Positions 24,050-33,526 of a stretch of 40,411 bases of DNA are shown piece by piece (the stretch's first letter is position 1; every line of letters starts with the position of its first letter). Position numbers and translations under genes: made by a program. This stretch comes from Gracilibacillus oryzae (GTDB taxonomy: Bacteria > Bacillota > Bacilli > Bacillales > Amphibacillaceae): contig NZ_ML762445.1 in NCBI RefSeq assembly GCF_009498735.1, positions 11,632 to 52,042 on the forward strand. The letters run 5' to 3'. The notes under the pieces are model-generated. The model was not told where the DNA came from. It did no database searches and saw only the letters and a list, made by a program, of their open reading frames with translations.

Positions 24050-24877
24050 ATGAAAGATAGCATTTTAGAAACATTGAAAAAACTGAATTTTACCGAATAT
24101 GAAGCGAAAGCATATCTTACCTTATTGGGAGAATCGCCTTTAACGGGCTATGCAGTAGCGAAAAATTCCGGAGTACCTCGTTCCAAAATATATGAAGTTC
24201 TGGAAAGTCTCGCTATTCGAGGAGATATTCTTGTTAGTCATGGAACCACACAACGGTATACTCCTGTGCCAGCAAAGGAGTTAATCAAAAACCGCCGCAG
24301 GGAAACAGAAGTGAATTTTGAACAGGCTGAAAAATCATTAGCAGAGTTTGAACGTTCTGCACATGACCGTGAAAATATCTGGAACATAACTGGTGACAAC
24401 GAAATCCTCGATAAAGTAAAAGATTGTATAGCGTCTGCTGAAAAGAGAATTCTCTTAGAGATTTGGAAAGAAGAATTCAAAGCATTGGAGCCTGAACTGC
24501 AAAGAGCAGCAGAGCGAGGAGTCCACGTAATAATAATTGCTTATGGTGAAATTATTTCTGATTTCGCCGAGGTTTATATTCATTATATGGGCGATGAAAT
24601 TACAGAGGAGTATGGTGGGCGTTGGATTGTTATTAGTGCAGATGATTCAGAAGTAGTAGCAGGTATTGTCTCATTGGGAGAAGATAGCCGTGCAGCCTGG
24701 ACAAGACATGTAGGGCTCGTCATGCCAATTACAGAAGTGATCATCCATGATTTGTATCTTATGGAAATTATGAAAGGTCATCGAGACCTTTTAGAAGGAA
24801 GTTTCGGAAAAAATCTTGTGAATTTACGTCACAAATTCTCGATTCACCCTGACTTTAAAAAACATTATCTAAAATAA
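24050..24877 (+). CDS. TrmB family transcriptional regulator
   Basis: A 275-residue regulator. Residues 5-75 are a TrmB winged helix (LNFTEYEAKAYLTLLGESPL, SGVPRSKIYEVLESLAIRGD), followed by a short coiled coil (about 80-110) and a C-terminal phospholipase-D-like effector domain (ILLEIWKEEFKALEPELQRA, then VHVIIIAYGE). TrmB proteins usually sense sugars, but Firmicute members control varied transporters. It stands alone between the divergent LysE gene and a strong terminator. GGAGGG lies before ATG 24050. Control of the exporter is inferred from the divergent layout. Confidence 0.85.
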   Translation: MKDSILETLKKLNFTEYEAKAYLTLLGESPLTGYAVAKNSGVPRSKIYEVLESLAIRGDILVSHGTTQRYTPVPAKELIKNRRRETEVNFEQAEKSLAEFERSAHDRENIWNITGDNEILDKVKDCIASAEKRILLEIWKEEFKALEPELQRAAERGVHVIIIAYGEIISDFAEVYIHYMGDEITEEYGGRWIVISADDSEVVAGIVSLGEDSRAAWTRHVGLVMPITEVIIHDLYLMEIMKGHRDLLEGSFGKNLVNLRHKFSIHPDFKKHYLK

Positions 24878-24929
24878 GATAGTAGTAGATTTTCTTTTTA
24901 TACAACTTAAAGCAAAACAGGTATTATTC

Positions 24930-24983
24930 AATCCTTTAAGACAACTTTTGATTTCGTGCGAAAGGTCTTAAAGGATTATTTTT
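24930..24983 (+). terminator. Terminator of the TrmB-type gene
   Basis: AATCCTTTAAGAC (24930-24942) pairs perfectly over 13 bases with GTCTTAAAGGATT (24965-24977), followed by ATTTTTA. Confidence 0.8.
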
Positions 24984-25355
24984 AGTATGATTGCTTTGCT
25001 GTTGCATCTTTGAGAATCCAGTGAATGTCAAGCCATTATCTTTATGCTTATGCTAGGTTAGTAATATTTATCGAAAAATAATGCGTATAATAAGGATAGA
25101 AGACTCCATAGAAAATTCTGGTCCTTATAAAGAAAAAGTCTGATATAATACGTACAGTAGCTATAATTCCAACTTATACAAGTAAATCCTTTTTTGGGAA
25201 GTGGAAATTATAACTGCTATCATTCCATGGATCATCTACCAGCTTGTGAAAGATATCTCGTAGAGCTAACTCCTTAAATGTAAGCGCTTCATTAAAGTGA
25301 TTATTACCGAAAAATATTTTATGAAAAAAATCTATAAGAGAAAGGAAAGTGTGCG
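24984..25355 (+). promoter_or_regulatory. Leader of the AraC-type gene with extended -10 and cre-like site
   Basis: No gene is supported. TGATATAAT (25141-25149) is a perfect extended -10, with no good -35. TGTAAGCGCTTCAT (25279-25292) agrees with cre in its first 11 positions but not the last three; it would lie about 120 bases into the transcript. A minus-strand frame over 25174-25371 has no start signal and is taken as chance. Confidence 0.4.
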
Positions 25356-27617
25356 ATGAAAAAGTTTCCACTAACGATACAACTGACGATTATCATGTAT
25401 TGTTTACTGCTCGTTCCAGTTATGCTTTTAAGTTGGTACAGCAGTGCACAGATTTTTCGCAATGCGGAAAATGCTATTGCAGATTCTTCTCTGGCTGAAT
25501 TAAACGCTAATCGCAAACTTACGGAGAATGCTATGAATAATGTAGCTCGCAACACGGTAACACTTGCAAGTTCAGATGTTTTTGACAGTATTCGCTCTTA
25601 TCACAGTTATTCGGAAATCAATTCCCATTTCAGTTACATTACCAACGCATTAGCCGTTTTACGAGAATTGTCATCCTTGAATCGCATGGAAGATGGAGTT
25701 TATTCTTCCTTCTTCTATTTAAATGATTCAGACTATGTATTATCAACTGACAAAGGAGTCACATTATTGGACAGGTATGATTCCATTGACTGGATTGAGG
25801 AGGCAATTGCCGGGAGGAAAGGAATAATAGGTGTGTGGTATCCGCGTAAGCTTAACTCAGGAGTTAATGTTATATCATACGTGTTGCCGCTCAATCGATT
25901 ATCAACAAATACTCGTGGCACGATTGTCGTAAACGTTAAAGAAAGTCAGTTTGAGAAGTATCTTTCTTCCTCGGAGTCCGGTAAACAAGGGTATATCCTC
26001 ACAGATTCTACTGGAAGAATTATATCTCATCCTGATAAGACGCTGTTATTAAATAGCGATAATGGGGATCAGATTATAAATGAGATATTGGAAGAAGATA
26101 AATCAGAGGGTTATACGTTCCAGGAAATTGAGGATGAACGAGTGATATACTCATGGTCGGACTCAAAGCAGTCAGGATGGACATACATAAGCATAAATTC
26201 AGTCAATGAACTGATGATTAATACGCAAATTATGCGGCAGAATATTATAATTTTTACAACTTGTATTATTTTGATCGGGGTTATCATGACTGTATTTCTC
26301 GCTAAGTGGTTATCTCAACCAGCACGAAAATTAGTCGGGAATTTGCGTTTGCACACTAATTTGGAAATAGATAAACGAAACGAATTGGATTTTCTTGATG
26401 AAGCTTTTGAGAGAATGCAACAAGAGGAGGAAGTTCTCCAGAAAATGTTGAGTGTCCGTGAAGACGATTCTTGCAATCTTGCTATATATAATCTTATTAG
26501 AGGAGAAATTACCGGACAAGGCCGTGAAATATTTCCTTGTTCATGTTTCCTTGTTGTTGTGGTATCCATTGATCAATATGGGGACTATGTTAGCAACTAC
26601 AATCCAGAGACCCGAAGTTACCATTGTTATATGATTACCTCAACCTTCGATAGCTTGTTTTCGGAAGATGTAAGGGTTCGAAGTGTGCACCAGGGTAATG
26701 GTTCTTTTATTATCGTGATAAATTATGATGAACCAGGATTTGATTTTGATATTCATTCTGTACTTGTCAGCGTACGGGAAAGAGCGAAGGAACTGTTGAA
26801 TCACTCTGTCACTATCGGTGTAAGCAGATCTGCGGAGGGAATGTCCGTGGTGTCGGATCTCGTTGCAGAAACAATGGAACTTATTAAGCAAAGAATTGTG
26901 GAAGGAAGCGGTGGTATCACTTACTGGAAGAAGCAAGATGAGCAAGATGTAAGATACATTTATCCGTCCAATAGCGAAAGGCGCATTCTTAACTTTCTGG
27001 ATCAGGGTGACCTCGATAACATCAAAAAGGAGTTAAAGGTGATCAATAAAGAGATTCGTAGTGCGGAATATATTGCTTACGATAATATCTTATTCATTTA
27101 TCATCAGTTAGTTGGCATTAGTATTAAACATTTAAGAGAAAAGAATGTCAGTACCTCCCAGATTTTTGCTAAGAAAATAAATATTTACACAGATCTTGCT
27201 TCTATAGATACACTGGATGAGCTAGAACAATATCTTAGTGATTTTTTTGAAGAAATTGTAAAGTATCTTACACGTAGTTCAACTGAGACGAAAGATTACG
27301 GAGGTCGTATACTCAACTATTTGGATGAACATTTTGACAAGGACATTGTGTTTGAAGAGATGGCAGAGGAACTCGGGATCAGTTATTCTTATATGCGTAA
27401 AATCGTAAATGAAATGACAGGTCAAAGTCTGATTAACCATATTAATCTGCGTCGCATCGAGAAAGCGAAAATAATGCTCATAGACTGGGATCGGCCAATT
27501 GCGCAAATTGCTTCAGAGGTTGGTTACAATAATGTCCAAAGTTTCAACCGTTTTTTTCGTAAATTCGAAGGTATGTCGCCGAGCAAATATAAAGAGATAA
27601 AAGCCAGAATACACTGA
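25356..27617 (+). CDS. Membrane-bound AraC family regulator with extracellular sensor domain
   Basis: A 753-residue one-component regulator. A membrane helix at about residues 8-30 and another at 288-312 (IIIFTTCIILIGVIMTVFLA) flank an extracellular dCache-like sensor. The cytoplasmic part leads to a C-terminal AraC HTH pair (about 650-750): MAEELGISYSYMRKIVNEMT and IAQIASEVGYNNVQSFNRFF followed by RKFEGMSPSKYK. Such proteins sit beside LplA/LplB/YtcP-type importers and switch them on when a sugar is sensed outside or through the binding protein. AAAGGAAAG precedes ATG 25356. The importer genes follow on the same strand after 273 bases with their own probable promoter. Confidence 0.85.
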   Translation: MKKFPLTIQLTIIMYCLLLVPVMLLSWYSSAQIFRNAENAIADSSLAELNANRKLTENAMNNVARNTVTLASSDVFDSIRSYHSYSEINSHFSYITNALAVLRELSSLNRMEDGVYSSFFYLNDSDYVLSTDKGVTLLDRYDSIDWIEEAIAGRKGIIGVWYPRKLNSGVNVISYVLPLNRLSTNTRGTIVVNVKESQFEKYLSSSESGKQGYILTDSTGRIISHPDKTLLLNSDNGDQIINEILEEDKSEGYTFQEIEDERVIYSWSDSKQSGWTYISINSVNELMINTQIMRQNIIIFTTCIILIGVIMTVFLAKWLSQPARKLVGNLRLHTNLEIDKRNELDFLDEAFERMQQEEEVLQKMLSVREDDSCNLAIYNLIRGEITGQGREIFPCSCFLVVVVSIDQYGDYVSNYNPETRSYHCYMITSTFDSLFSEDVRVRSVHQGNGSFIIVINYDEPGFDFDIHSVLVSVRERAKELLNHSVTIGVSRSAEGMSVVSDLVAETMELIKQRIVEGSGGITYWKKQDEQDVRYIYPSNSERRILNFLDQGDLDNIKKELKVINKEIRSAEYIAYDNILFIYHQLVGISIKHLREKNVSTSQIFAKKINIYTDLASIDTLDELEQYLSDFFEEIVKYLTRSSTETKDYGGRILNYLDEHFDKDIVFEEMAEELGISYSYMRKIVNEMTGQSLINHINLRRIEKAKIMLIDWDRPIAQIASEVGYNNVQSFNRFFRKFEGMSPSKYKEIKARIH

Positions 27618-27681
27618 GTGAATTTTTACAGGAATTCAGTATTAATGCGAGTATCATGAAAATGACTTTTGGTCTGCATAA

Positions 27682-27709
27682 TTGATAAGTTATTTTTGCT
27701 TATTATATT
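27682..27709 (+). promoter_or_regulatory. Probable promoter of the second importer operon
   Basis: TTGATA (27682-27687) and TATATT (27704-27709) are 16 bases apart. They lie about 180 bases upstream of the permease start. The AT-rich context makes this moderate evidence. Confidence 0.4.
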
Positions 27710-27772
27710 TAAAAATGATAATTCAGAGTGGCTCAGTCCCTCATTAACACAAGAATGAATCAAAAATGATAA

Positions 27773-27870
27773 GAGACTATCAATATATACGATTTACTTA
27801 CAGATGAACTGATTGCTATGATCAAAATGTCCACAGAACAACTTTACTTTGGATGGAGCGAGACAAGTTT
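27773..27870 (+). other. Short coding-like open stretch, no start
   Basis: Between stops the frame reads YDLLTDELIAMIKMSTEQLY and ends FGWSETSF at the stop ending 27870, just before the permease ribosome site. It lacks a start with a ribosome site. The composition looks protein-like, so it may be a gene remnant, but I do not recognise it. Confidence 0.15.
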
Positions 27871-27890
27871 TTAAATAAGGAGGTGAGGTA

Positions 27891-28862
27891 TTGAAAGTGA
27901 AGCCGGAAGTGAATTCTAAAAATGACAGCGCTTTAATTTTAGTTGAAAGCAATAGAAAAAAAGGAATCATGCATTATATGCGCCGTGACTGGCAGCTTTA
28001 CTGTTTACTTCTTATTCCATTGTCCTTCACATTAGTCTTTAAATATGCGCCATTGTCAGGACTCTTAATTGCGTTTCAAGATTACAACATTATAAAAGGA
28101 TTCTGGGCAAGTGAGTGGGTAGGATTCGAAGTGTTTCGGGAACTGTTTTCTAAACCGGCATTCGCACAGGCACTTCGCAATACATTATTACTTAATATTT
28201 TGGATCTGCTGTTCAGTTTCACTGCCCCGATCATGTTAGCGTTATTACTGAACGAGATCAAAGGCAATGTATTTAAACGTGTAAATCAGACATTACTTTA
28301 TTTACCCCATTTTCTTTCCTGGGTCATCATTGGTGCCCTTGCTTATCAATTGTTAGGGTTAGGGAGCGGAATGCTGAACAATCTTATTGAGCAGATGGGA
28401 GGTACTCGTATCCCGTTTCTGCAAGAGGACAACCACTGGCTGTTCAGTTACATCCTTATTGGTGTGTGGCAGAGCATGGGGTGGGGGACCATTATCTATC
28501 TAGCTGCAATTAGTGCGGTCAATCCAGAGTTGTACGAAGCAGCAACTGTTGATGGGGCAGGCAGATGGCGGAAAATGTGGCATATCACACTGCCTTGTAT
28601 CCGGCCAACGATTGTTACCTTGCTTATCTTGAATCTGGGTCATATCATGGGAGGCTCATTTGAGAGAGTGTATGCTTTGCAAAACATGGCGACAACGGAA
28701 TACACGACAATTATTCCGATTTTAGTTTATCGCTGGGGACTCGAAAGTGGCGACTATAGCAGTGCAACAGCGCTCGGATTATTCCAGGCGGTAATTGGAC
28801 TTATCCTGGTAGTGCTTGCTGACAGAATGGCGAAAAGATTAGGGGAAGATGGAATTCTATAG
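27891..28862 (+). CDS. ABC sugar permease, LplB type
   Basis: A 323-residue permease of the LplB branch (CUT1-like). After a polar N-terminus the typical RRDWQLYCLLLIPLSFTLVF and KYAPLSGLLIAFQDYNI appear, six membrane segments follow, and the EAA loop is YEAATVDGAGRWRKMWHITL. The start is TTG 27891 behind AAGGAGGTGA, an almost ideal ribosome site. It pairs with the next gene. No ATPase gene is present in the locus. Confidence 0.9.
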   Translation: MKVKPEVNSKNDSALILVESNRKKGIMHYMRRDWQLYCLLLIPLSFTLVFKYAPLSGLLIAFQDYNIIKGFWASEWVGFEVFRELFSKPAFAQALRNTLLLNILDLLFSFTAPIMLALLLNEIKGNVFKRVNQTLLYLPHFLSWVIIGALAYQLLGLGSGMLNNLIEQMGGTRIPFLQEDNHWLFSYILIGVWQSMGWGTIIYLAAISAVNPELYEAATVDGAGRWRKMWHITLPCIRPTIVTLLILNLGHIMGGSFERVYALQNMATTEYTTIIPILVYRWGLESGDYSSATALGLFQAVIGLILVVLADRMAKRLGEDGIL

Positions 28863-28876
28863 GAAGGAGGTTAAAG

Positions 28877-29776
28877 ATGGGAAGATCTGTAACCAATATA
28901 AATTTGCCTCGGTATAAAAAAGTAAACATAGGCGATATCATCATCGGAATTACGATATTTTTGATTTCCTTAACTTGTCTTCTTCCGTTTGTTCATGTTG
29001 TTGCCAAATCTTTAAGTGCTGATGCCTATGTTATCGCAAACAAGGTGTTTCTTTGGCCGAAAGAACTTACCTTTGATGCTTATGCAAAGATTTTTGCCGA
29101 CCAGAGTATTTTGCAATCTTTTTATGTAACCGTAATCATAACGGTGCTGTTCACAATATTAGGTATGATCATTACCGTTTGTGCTGCCTACCCGTTATCC
29201 CGGAAGCAGCTGAAAGGTCGAGTCGCACTGACTTTTCTCTTTATGTTCACGATGTATTTCACTGGTGGTATTATTCCTGAATACTTGCTCATTAACCAAT
29301 TAGGATTGCTTGATACGATATGGTCGCTCGTACTTCCTGGGGCTTTTAGTGCTTTCAATCTGTTGATCTTAAAGACTTCGATTACTAGTACAGTTCCAGT
29401 CAGCTTAGAGGAATCGGCACGAATGGATGGAGCAGGGCATTTTCGGATTTTGTGGCATATCGTCTTACCGATTACCAAGCCAATACTTGCCACACTGTCT
29501 CTCTTCTATGCGGTAGGTCGTTGGAACATGTATCAGGATGCGTTATTTTACATTACGTATAATACGGAATTACGGCCATTGCAATTGAAATTATATTATT
29601 TGGTTGTTCAGGCTACCGAGAGTTTTCAACTTGAACTAACACAAGTGTCGACGAGTAATCCCGAGGTTCTTAAGGCATCAATTGTTGTCTTTGCAACACT
29701 GCCAATCCTCTGTATCTATCCTTTTGTTCAAAAGTATTTTGTTAAAGGCGTGATGATTGGTTCGATAAAGGAATAA
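28877..29776 (+). CDS. ABC sugar permease, LplC/YtcP type
   Basis: The 299-residue partner of the LplB-type permease, 14 bases downstream, with AGGAAGGAGG. Features are LTCLLPFVHVVAKSLSADAY after the first membrane segment, six segments in all, and the EAA loop EESARMDGAGHFRILWHIVL. Together with the neighbour and the lipoprotein at 29824 it forms an importer typical of complex plant or microbial polysaccharide fragments in Bacillus and Paenibacillus; the ligand here is unknown. Confidence 0.9.
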   Translation: MGRSVTNINLPRYKKVNIGDIIIGITIFLISLTCLLPFVHVVAKSLSADAYVIANKVFLWPKELTFDAYAKIFADQSILQSFYVTVIITVLFTILGMIITVCAAYPLSRKQLKGRVALTFLFMFTMYFTGGIIPEYLLINQLGLLDTIWSLVLPGAFSAFNLLILKTSITSTVPVSLEESARMDGAGHFRILWHIVLPITKPILATLSLFYAVGRWNMYQDALFYITYNTELRPLQLKLYYLVVQATESFQLELTQVSTSNPEVLKASIVVFATLPILCIYPFVQKYFVKGVMIGSIKE

Positions 29777-29823
29777 CTTTGTGTGAAATACCAAATTAGA
29801 TTAGTGGAAAAGGGGAAGAGAAA

Positions 29824-31446
29824 ATGAATAAAACGAAGAGTCTTATTATATTTATGGCTGTTTTTATCCTTCTTTGTGTGTTATCCGCTTGCTCGAATAA
29901 TACGATGGAAAGTAATGATGATCAAAAGGAACAATCCGAGACTGCAGACAATCTTCCTAGTGAAGAGGATGGGAAATTTCCTGAAACAGTAAATCTGGAT
30001 ATACCAGTCTATGATCGGGCGTTCGAAGGTTGGAATGTAAGTGATAACTATTATACACGCTGGATTAAAAAGGAGTTTGGTGAAAAGCATAACATTAATG
30101 TGAACTTTGTTCCGATTTCTAGATCTGAGGAAGTTACCGATTTTCAACAATTGCTAGCTGCCGGCAAAGCCCCGGATATTATTTATCATTATGATATGCC
30201 TCAAGCACTTGGTTACTATGGAGAAGGTGCATTGCAGTCAATTGATTTTGAGGAGATTGCTGAATATGCCCCGACATACTGGGAGAATACAAGTGAAACC
30301 ATTGAGCAATACAGCGTTGTTGAAGGCCAGAATATATTCTTTTTTGCAGAGCGTCCCGACATCTCCAATTATGTTTCCATCATTCGAAAAGACTGGGTGG
30401 AAGCTGTAGGGATGAAGGTGGAGGATTTAACCTCTCTTGAGAAATATAACGAAATGCTTGAGAAGTGGAAGGAAGCAGGGCTTGGGACAGCAGGTGGATC
30501 CCTGACTAAGGATATTTATAATTATAACTATGCTTTCCGTGATTGGCCGATCGATCCGGAACACCGTGCCCTTTATTCGGATCTGGCTGTTGCAGATCTA
30601 ACAACTCCTGCTACTGAGCGCTGGCTGCGTAATCTGCAGTATCAATATCACAATGGTCTGATTGATCAGGAGTTCTATTTACGTGATGCGAACAGCGGCA
30701 AGGCTGAATTTGTTGCGGGCAGAACAGGTACACATGGAGAATATATTGCTAGTAATACAGATATTTTTGAAGCTACTTTGAAAAATAATCCAGATGCTGA
30801 ATTTGCTGTGATTCCTCCTTATGCCGGAATTCCAGAAGGTGGAGTCCCGCAAGGAAGAGCCAATTGGCCATTTGGGATCATTATGGGGATTAACCAGGCA
30901 TCGTCAGACGCTGAGCGTATTGCTGTTTGGATGTATCTTGAATGGATGAGTCAGCCTGAGAATTTATTCTTCCTGCAGAATGGTGTGGAAGGTGAGAATT
31001 ATACGCTTGATTCAGAGGGCATTCCAGTTCGAAATGCTGATTTCAATGGTGAATCAGTCTTGTCTATGAATAATAATAAAGACTATTGGTCACTTGTTAC
31101 AGAAGCAGCTCAATTTGGATCAGAGGAATTGACACTGAAAGCGAATAAAGGTTTTTGGTCTCCTCCAGGTTACGAGTATATTGTTGATGATATGATCAAA
31201 TATCAAGAAGAAGTTAAAGAATATGTTACACCAGATGCGTTATTCACTGTTGTGATCGAAAGTTTAAATGAATATAAAGCAGACCTGAATTCACTCTTCC
31301 AGGAACTGTACTTGGATATCGTTCTAGGACCTGAAGACGAATTTGATGAGAAATACGAAGCTGCCAAGGAACAATACCTTGAAACTGGCTATCAGGAAAT
31401 TCTTGATGAAAAACAAAAAGCAATTGATGAGGGTCAGTACCGGTAA
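29824..31446 (+). CDS. Extracellular solute-binding lipoprotein, LplA-like
   Basis: A 540-residue binding protein, longer than family 1 proteins of about 430 residues and typical of LplA/YtcQ. The lipoprotein signal ends in LSAC (Cys23), followed by an acidic linker. The mature part has FQQLLAAGKAPDIIYHYDMP and SIIRKDWVEAVGM (hinge-proximal), and late RANWPFGIIMGINQASSDAE. GGGGAAGAG precedes ATG 29824. It works with the permeases at 27891 and 28877. A hairpin follows the gene before the DUF624 gene. The ligand is probably an oligosaccharide, inferred from the family. Confidence 0.9.
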   Translation: MNKTKSLIIFMAVFILLCVLSACSNNTMESNDDQKEQSETADNLPSEEDGKFPETVNLDIPVYDRAFEGWNVSDNYYTRWIKKEFGEKHNINVNFVPISRSEEVTDFQQLLAAGKAPDIIYHYDMPQALGYYGEGALQSIDFEEIAEYAPTYWENTSETIEQYSVVEGQNIFFFAERPDISNYVSIIRKDWVEAVGMKVEDLTSLEKYNEMLEKWKEAGLGTAGGSLTKDIYNYNYAFRDWPIDPEHRALYSDLAVADLTTPATERWLRNLQYQYHNGLIDQEFYLRDANSGKAEFVAGRTGTHGEYIASNTDIFEATLKNNPDAEFAVIPPYAGIPEGGVPQGRANWPFGIIMGINQASSDAERIAVWMYLEWMSQPENLFFLQNGVEGENYTLDSEGIPVRNADFNGESVLSMNNNKDYWSLVTEAAQFGSEELTLKANKGFWSPPGYEYIVDDMIKYQEEVKEYVTPDALFTVVIESLNEYKADLNSLFQELYLDIVLGPEDEFDEKYEAAKEQYLETGYQEILDEKQKAIDEGQYR

Positions 31447-31466
31447 TTGCTTTAATCTAAATGGAA

Positions 31467-31492
31467 AGAGTCCTGCTTTTAAGCAGGGCTCT
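31467..31492 (+). terminator. Hairpin between the binding-protein and DUF624 genes
   Basis: AGAGTCCTGCTT pairs with AAGCAGGGCTCT (31481-31492) with one wobble. No T run follows, so it is more likely an RNA-stabilising or processing hairpin than a full terminator, which would favour high binding-protein output. Confidence 0.45.
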
Positions 31493-31540
31493 ATATAAAT
31501 TGCATAACGAGACAATGGATTTGGAAAAGAGGGAAATCAA

Positions 31541-32239
31541 ATGAAACAAAGTGGCATTATGTTTGAGTTTAATAGATTTTCAGAAGAGATATTTAAGTTT
31601 CTGTTTGCTAATTTATTGTGGGTATTGTTTAATTTACCAATAATCATTATTAGCTTCAACTTACTTATTGTAGAAGAGCCGAGTGGACTTATTCCAGTAA
31701 TTGCATTAATTGTTCTGTTGCTTCCTTTTGTGTTCTTTCCTTCTACTGCAGCAGTGTTTGGGGTTATCAGGAAATTTAAAATGAAGGAAGACATCTTACT
31801 AGTTAAAACCTTTTGGCAAAAATATAAAGAGAATTATGTCAAAAGTATGGTGGGAGGTTTCATTATCGTTTTTATCGCAAGTGTTTTAATCGTTGATTAT
31901 TTTTTCTTAATAAATTTCATCAACATGTCCTTTCATTTCCTCCTGATCATTTTGCTTTCTTTATTAATTGTTTTTACTTTGAATTTCTTTTCCATAATTG
32001 TACACATTGACCTGAAGACATTAGCTCTCTTAAGGCACTCTCTTTTATTCACATTTGCCAATCCTGTTCAAACAATCAGAATAGCGTTGTTTTTTTTGGT
32101 GTTTGTCTATGTATGCTCTCAGTTTTTCGTTTTATTGATTCCTTTTTATTTAGGCTCGATAATAGCTTATCATTCCTTTCATGTTTTTTGGATAAGATAT
32201 ACAAAAATAAGACAGCAAGGGTCAGTAGCTTCCATATAG
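31541..32239 (+). CDS. DUF624 family membrane protein, YesL-like (second copy)
   Basis: A 232-residue membrane protein with about five hydrophobic segments. It has the same marks as the copy at 10437: LFANLLWVLFNLPIIII, LPFVFFPSTAAVFGVIRKF, NYVKSMVGGFI and a late LIPFYLGSIIAYHS. It closes the second sugar locus. Two paralogues, each at the end of a sugar importer operon, support a transport-linked role, but the function of the family is unknown. AAGAGGG precedes ATG 31541. Confidence 0.85.
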   Translation: MKQSGIMFEFNRFSEEIFKFLFANLLWVLFNLPIIIISFNLLIVEEPSGLIPVIALIVLLLPFVFFPSTAAVFGVIRKFKMKEDILLVKTFWQKYKENYVKSMVGGFIIVFIASVLIVDYFFLINFINMSFHFLLIILLSLLIVFTLNFFSIIVHIDLKTLALLRHSLLFTFANPVQTIRIALFFLVFVYVCSQFFVLLIPFYLGSIIAYHSFHVFWIRYTKIRQQGSVASI

Positions 32240-32285
32240 GCAAAGTATAGGATCGATGGTCCTTTTCCATTTTTATAAACAAAAG

Positions 32286-32317
32286 ACCTTCAATATATTG
32301 ATCAATATACTGAAGGT
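32286..32317. terminator. Bidirectional terminator between DUF624 and yaaN
   Basis: ACCTTCAATATATTGA and TCAATATACTGAAGGT make a 16-bp near-perfect dyad (one wobble) centred on GATC, with A- and T-rich flanks. It separates convergent genes. Confidence 0.7.
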
Positions 32318-32359
32318 TACTTTCCTTACTATTATCAACTGAAGCCGTTGCTGCTTTCT

Positions 32360-33526
32360 TTATTTTAAATGCAGCAGTCTTTGCTTTAACTCATTTTCCA
32401 TTGAGCTGATTTCTTGTTCTGCTTCCAGGCGTTTTCTTCGTCCATCGTCTTGAATCTTGATTACTTCTTCCAGTGTGGAAACTAAATTTTCCTGTGTCTT
32501 CTTCAATGTCTCAATATCGACAAGACCTCGTTCATTTAATTTTGCTGTTTCAATTGTATTTGTTTTTAACATTTCTGCATTTTTCAATAAAAGATCATTG
32601 GTAGTTTTGGCAACTTGTTTCTGCGCTTCTACTGCATGTTGTTGGCGGAACATCGTCAAAGCTATTGCTATCTGGTTCTTCCATAATGGAATAGCTGTCA
32701 GAATGGAAGATTGAATCTTTTCAACAAGCACCTGGTTGGTATTTTGAATTAACCTGATTTGCGGTGCGCTTTGAATGGTGATTTGCCGACTTAATTTTAA
32801 ATCATGCACTCGTTTTTCCAAGCGGTCTGCAAATTGTATAAGATCGTTCACTTCCTGATATTTAATTTGATCATTAGTAGATTCAGCAGCTTTCTTCAAT
32901 TCAGGGATTTGTTTTTCCTGGATTTCTTCAAGCTTAAGTTCTCCTGCTGCAATGTAGACATTCAGCCCTTTAAAGTATTCTTTATTGTTTTCATAAAGTT
33001 TCTCTAACATGGAAATATCGGATAATAGTGCATCCTTATTCTTATCTAACTTCACACTTATCCGGTCAATTTGGGCTCCTGTCTTCTGGTATCTTGAAAG
33101 TGTTTCCTGAACGGAGCTTGACAGTTTTCCAAACATTCGTTTGAGAACATTCTGCTTCTCTGGTTTCAAATCATCCGGATTCATTTCATTAAATTTCTTC
33201 ATTAAGTCACTGATGACCTGGCCAACTTCCCCTACATCCTTTTTCTGCACATGATCCAGCATTTAATGAGAAAAAGCTAATAACTTTGTCTGTGCCTGAG
33301 TACCATAGGAAATGATCGCCTGATGGTTTTTCGGATCAATTTGTGTTGCAAGCGACCGTGCTCTTTCTTGATCTTCCTCTGGAAGCACATTGATCAATTT
33401 CGGTTCATTTGTTTCTTTTATTTGGGTGTCTGCCGTGTTTTCCTGCCCATCAAATGGATTAGCTAACAAATCATCCATTAAATTATCCTCTGTTTTGTGA
33501 ACTGTTTCCTTATTGTTGATCATCAT
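32360..33526 (-). pseudogene. yaaN: yaaN (TelA-like toxic anion resistance family) interrupted by one in-frame stop
   Basis: The N-terminal part runs from ATG 33526 to a TAA at 33265-33263. The remainder (300 residues, to 32360) continues in the same frame from the next codon, an ATG. The joined product would be about 387 residues, the normal length of YaaN (386 in B. subtilis). The junction reads LLAFSH-stop-MLDHVQ, where intact TelA proteins have one residue between FSH and ML. A single C-to-T change in a CAA codon would explain it. The rest is well preserved, with TelA patterns such as LPEEDQERARSLATQIDP and [15 protein letters not shown] and long coiled coils. The gene overlaps xpaC by 17 bases and shares its sigma-W promoter. 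The stop could be a recent mutation, a sequencing error, or be bypassed by reinitiation at the adjacent ATG. Confidence 0.8.

Noticed and set aside
25174-25371. Minus-strand 65-codon frame in the AraC-type leader
   Set aside because: No ribosome site, and it overlaps the start of the AraC-type gene.
27720-27870. Another dispersed repeat (GGCTCAGTCCC ... GAGCGAGACAAG)
   Set aside because: The left end is in the wrong orientation relative to the other copies.
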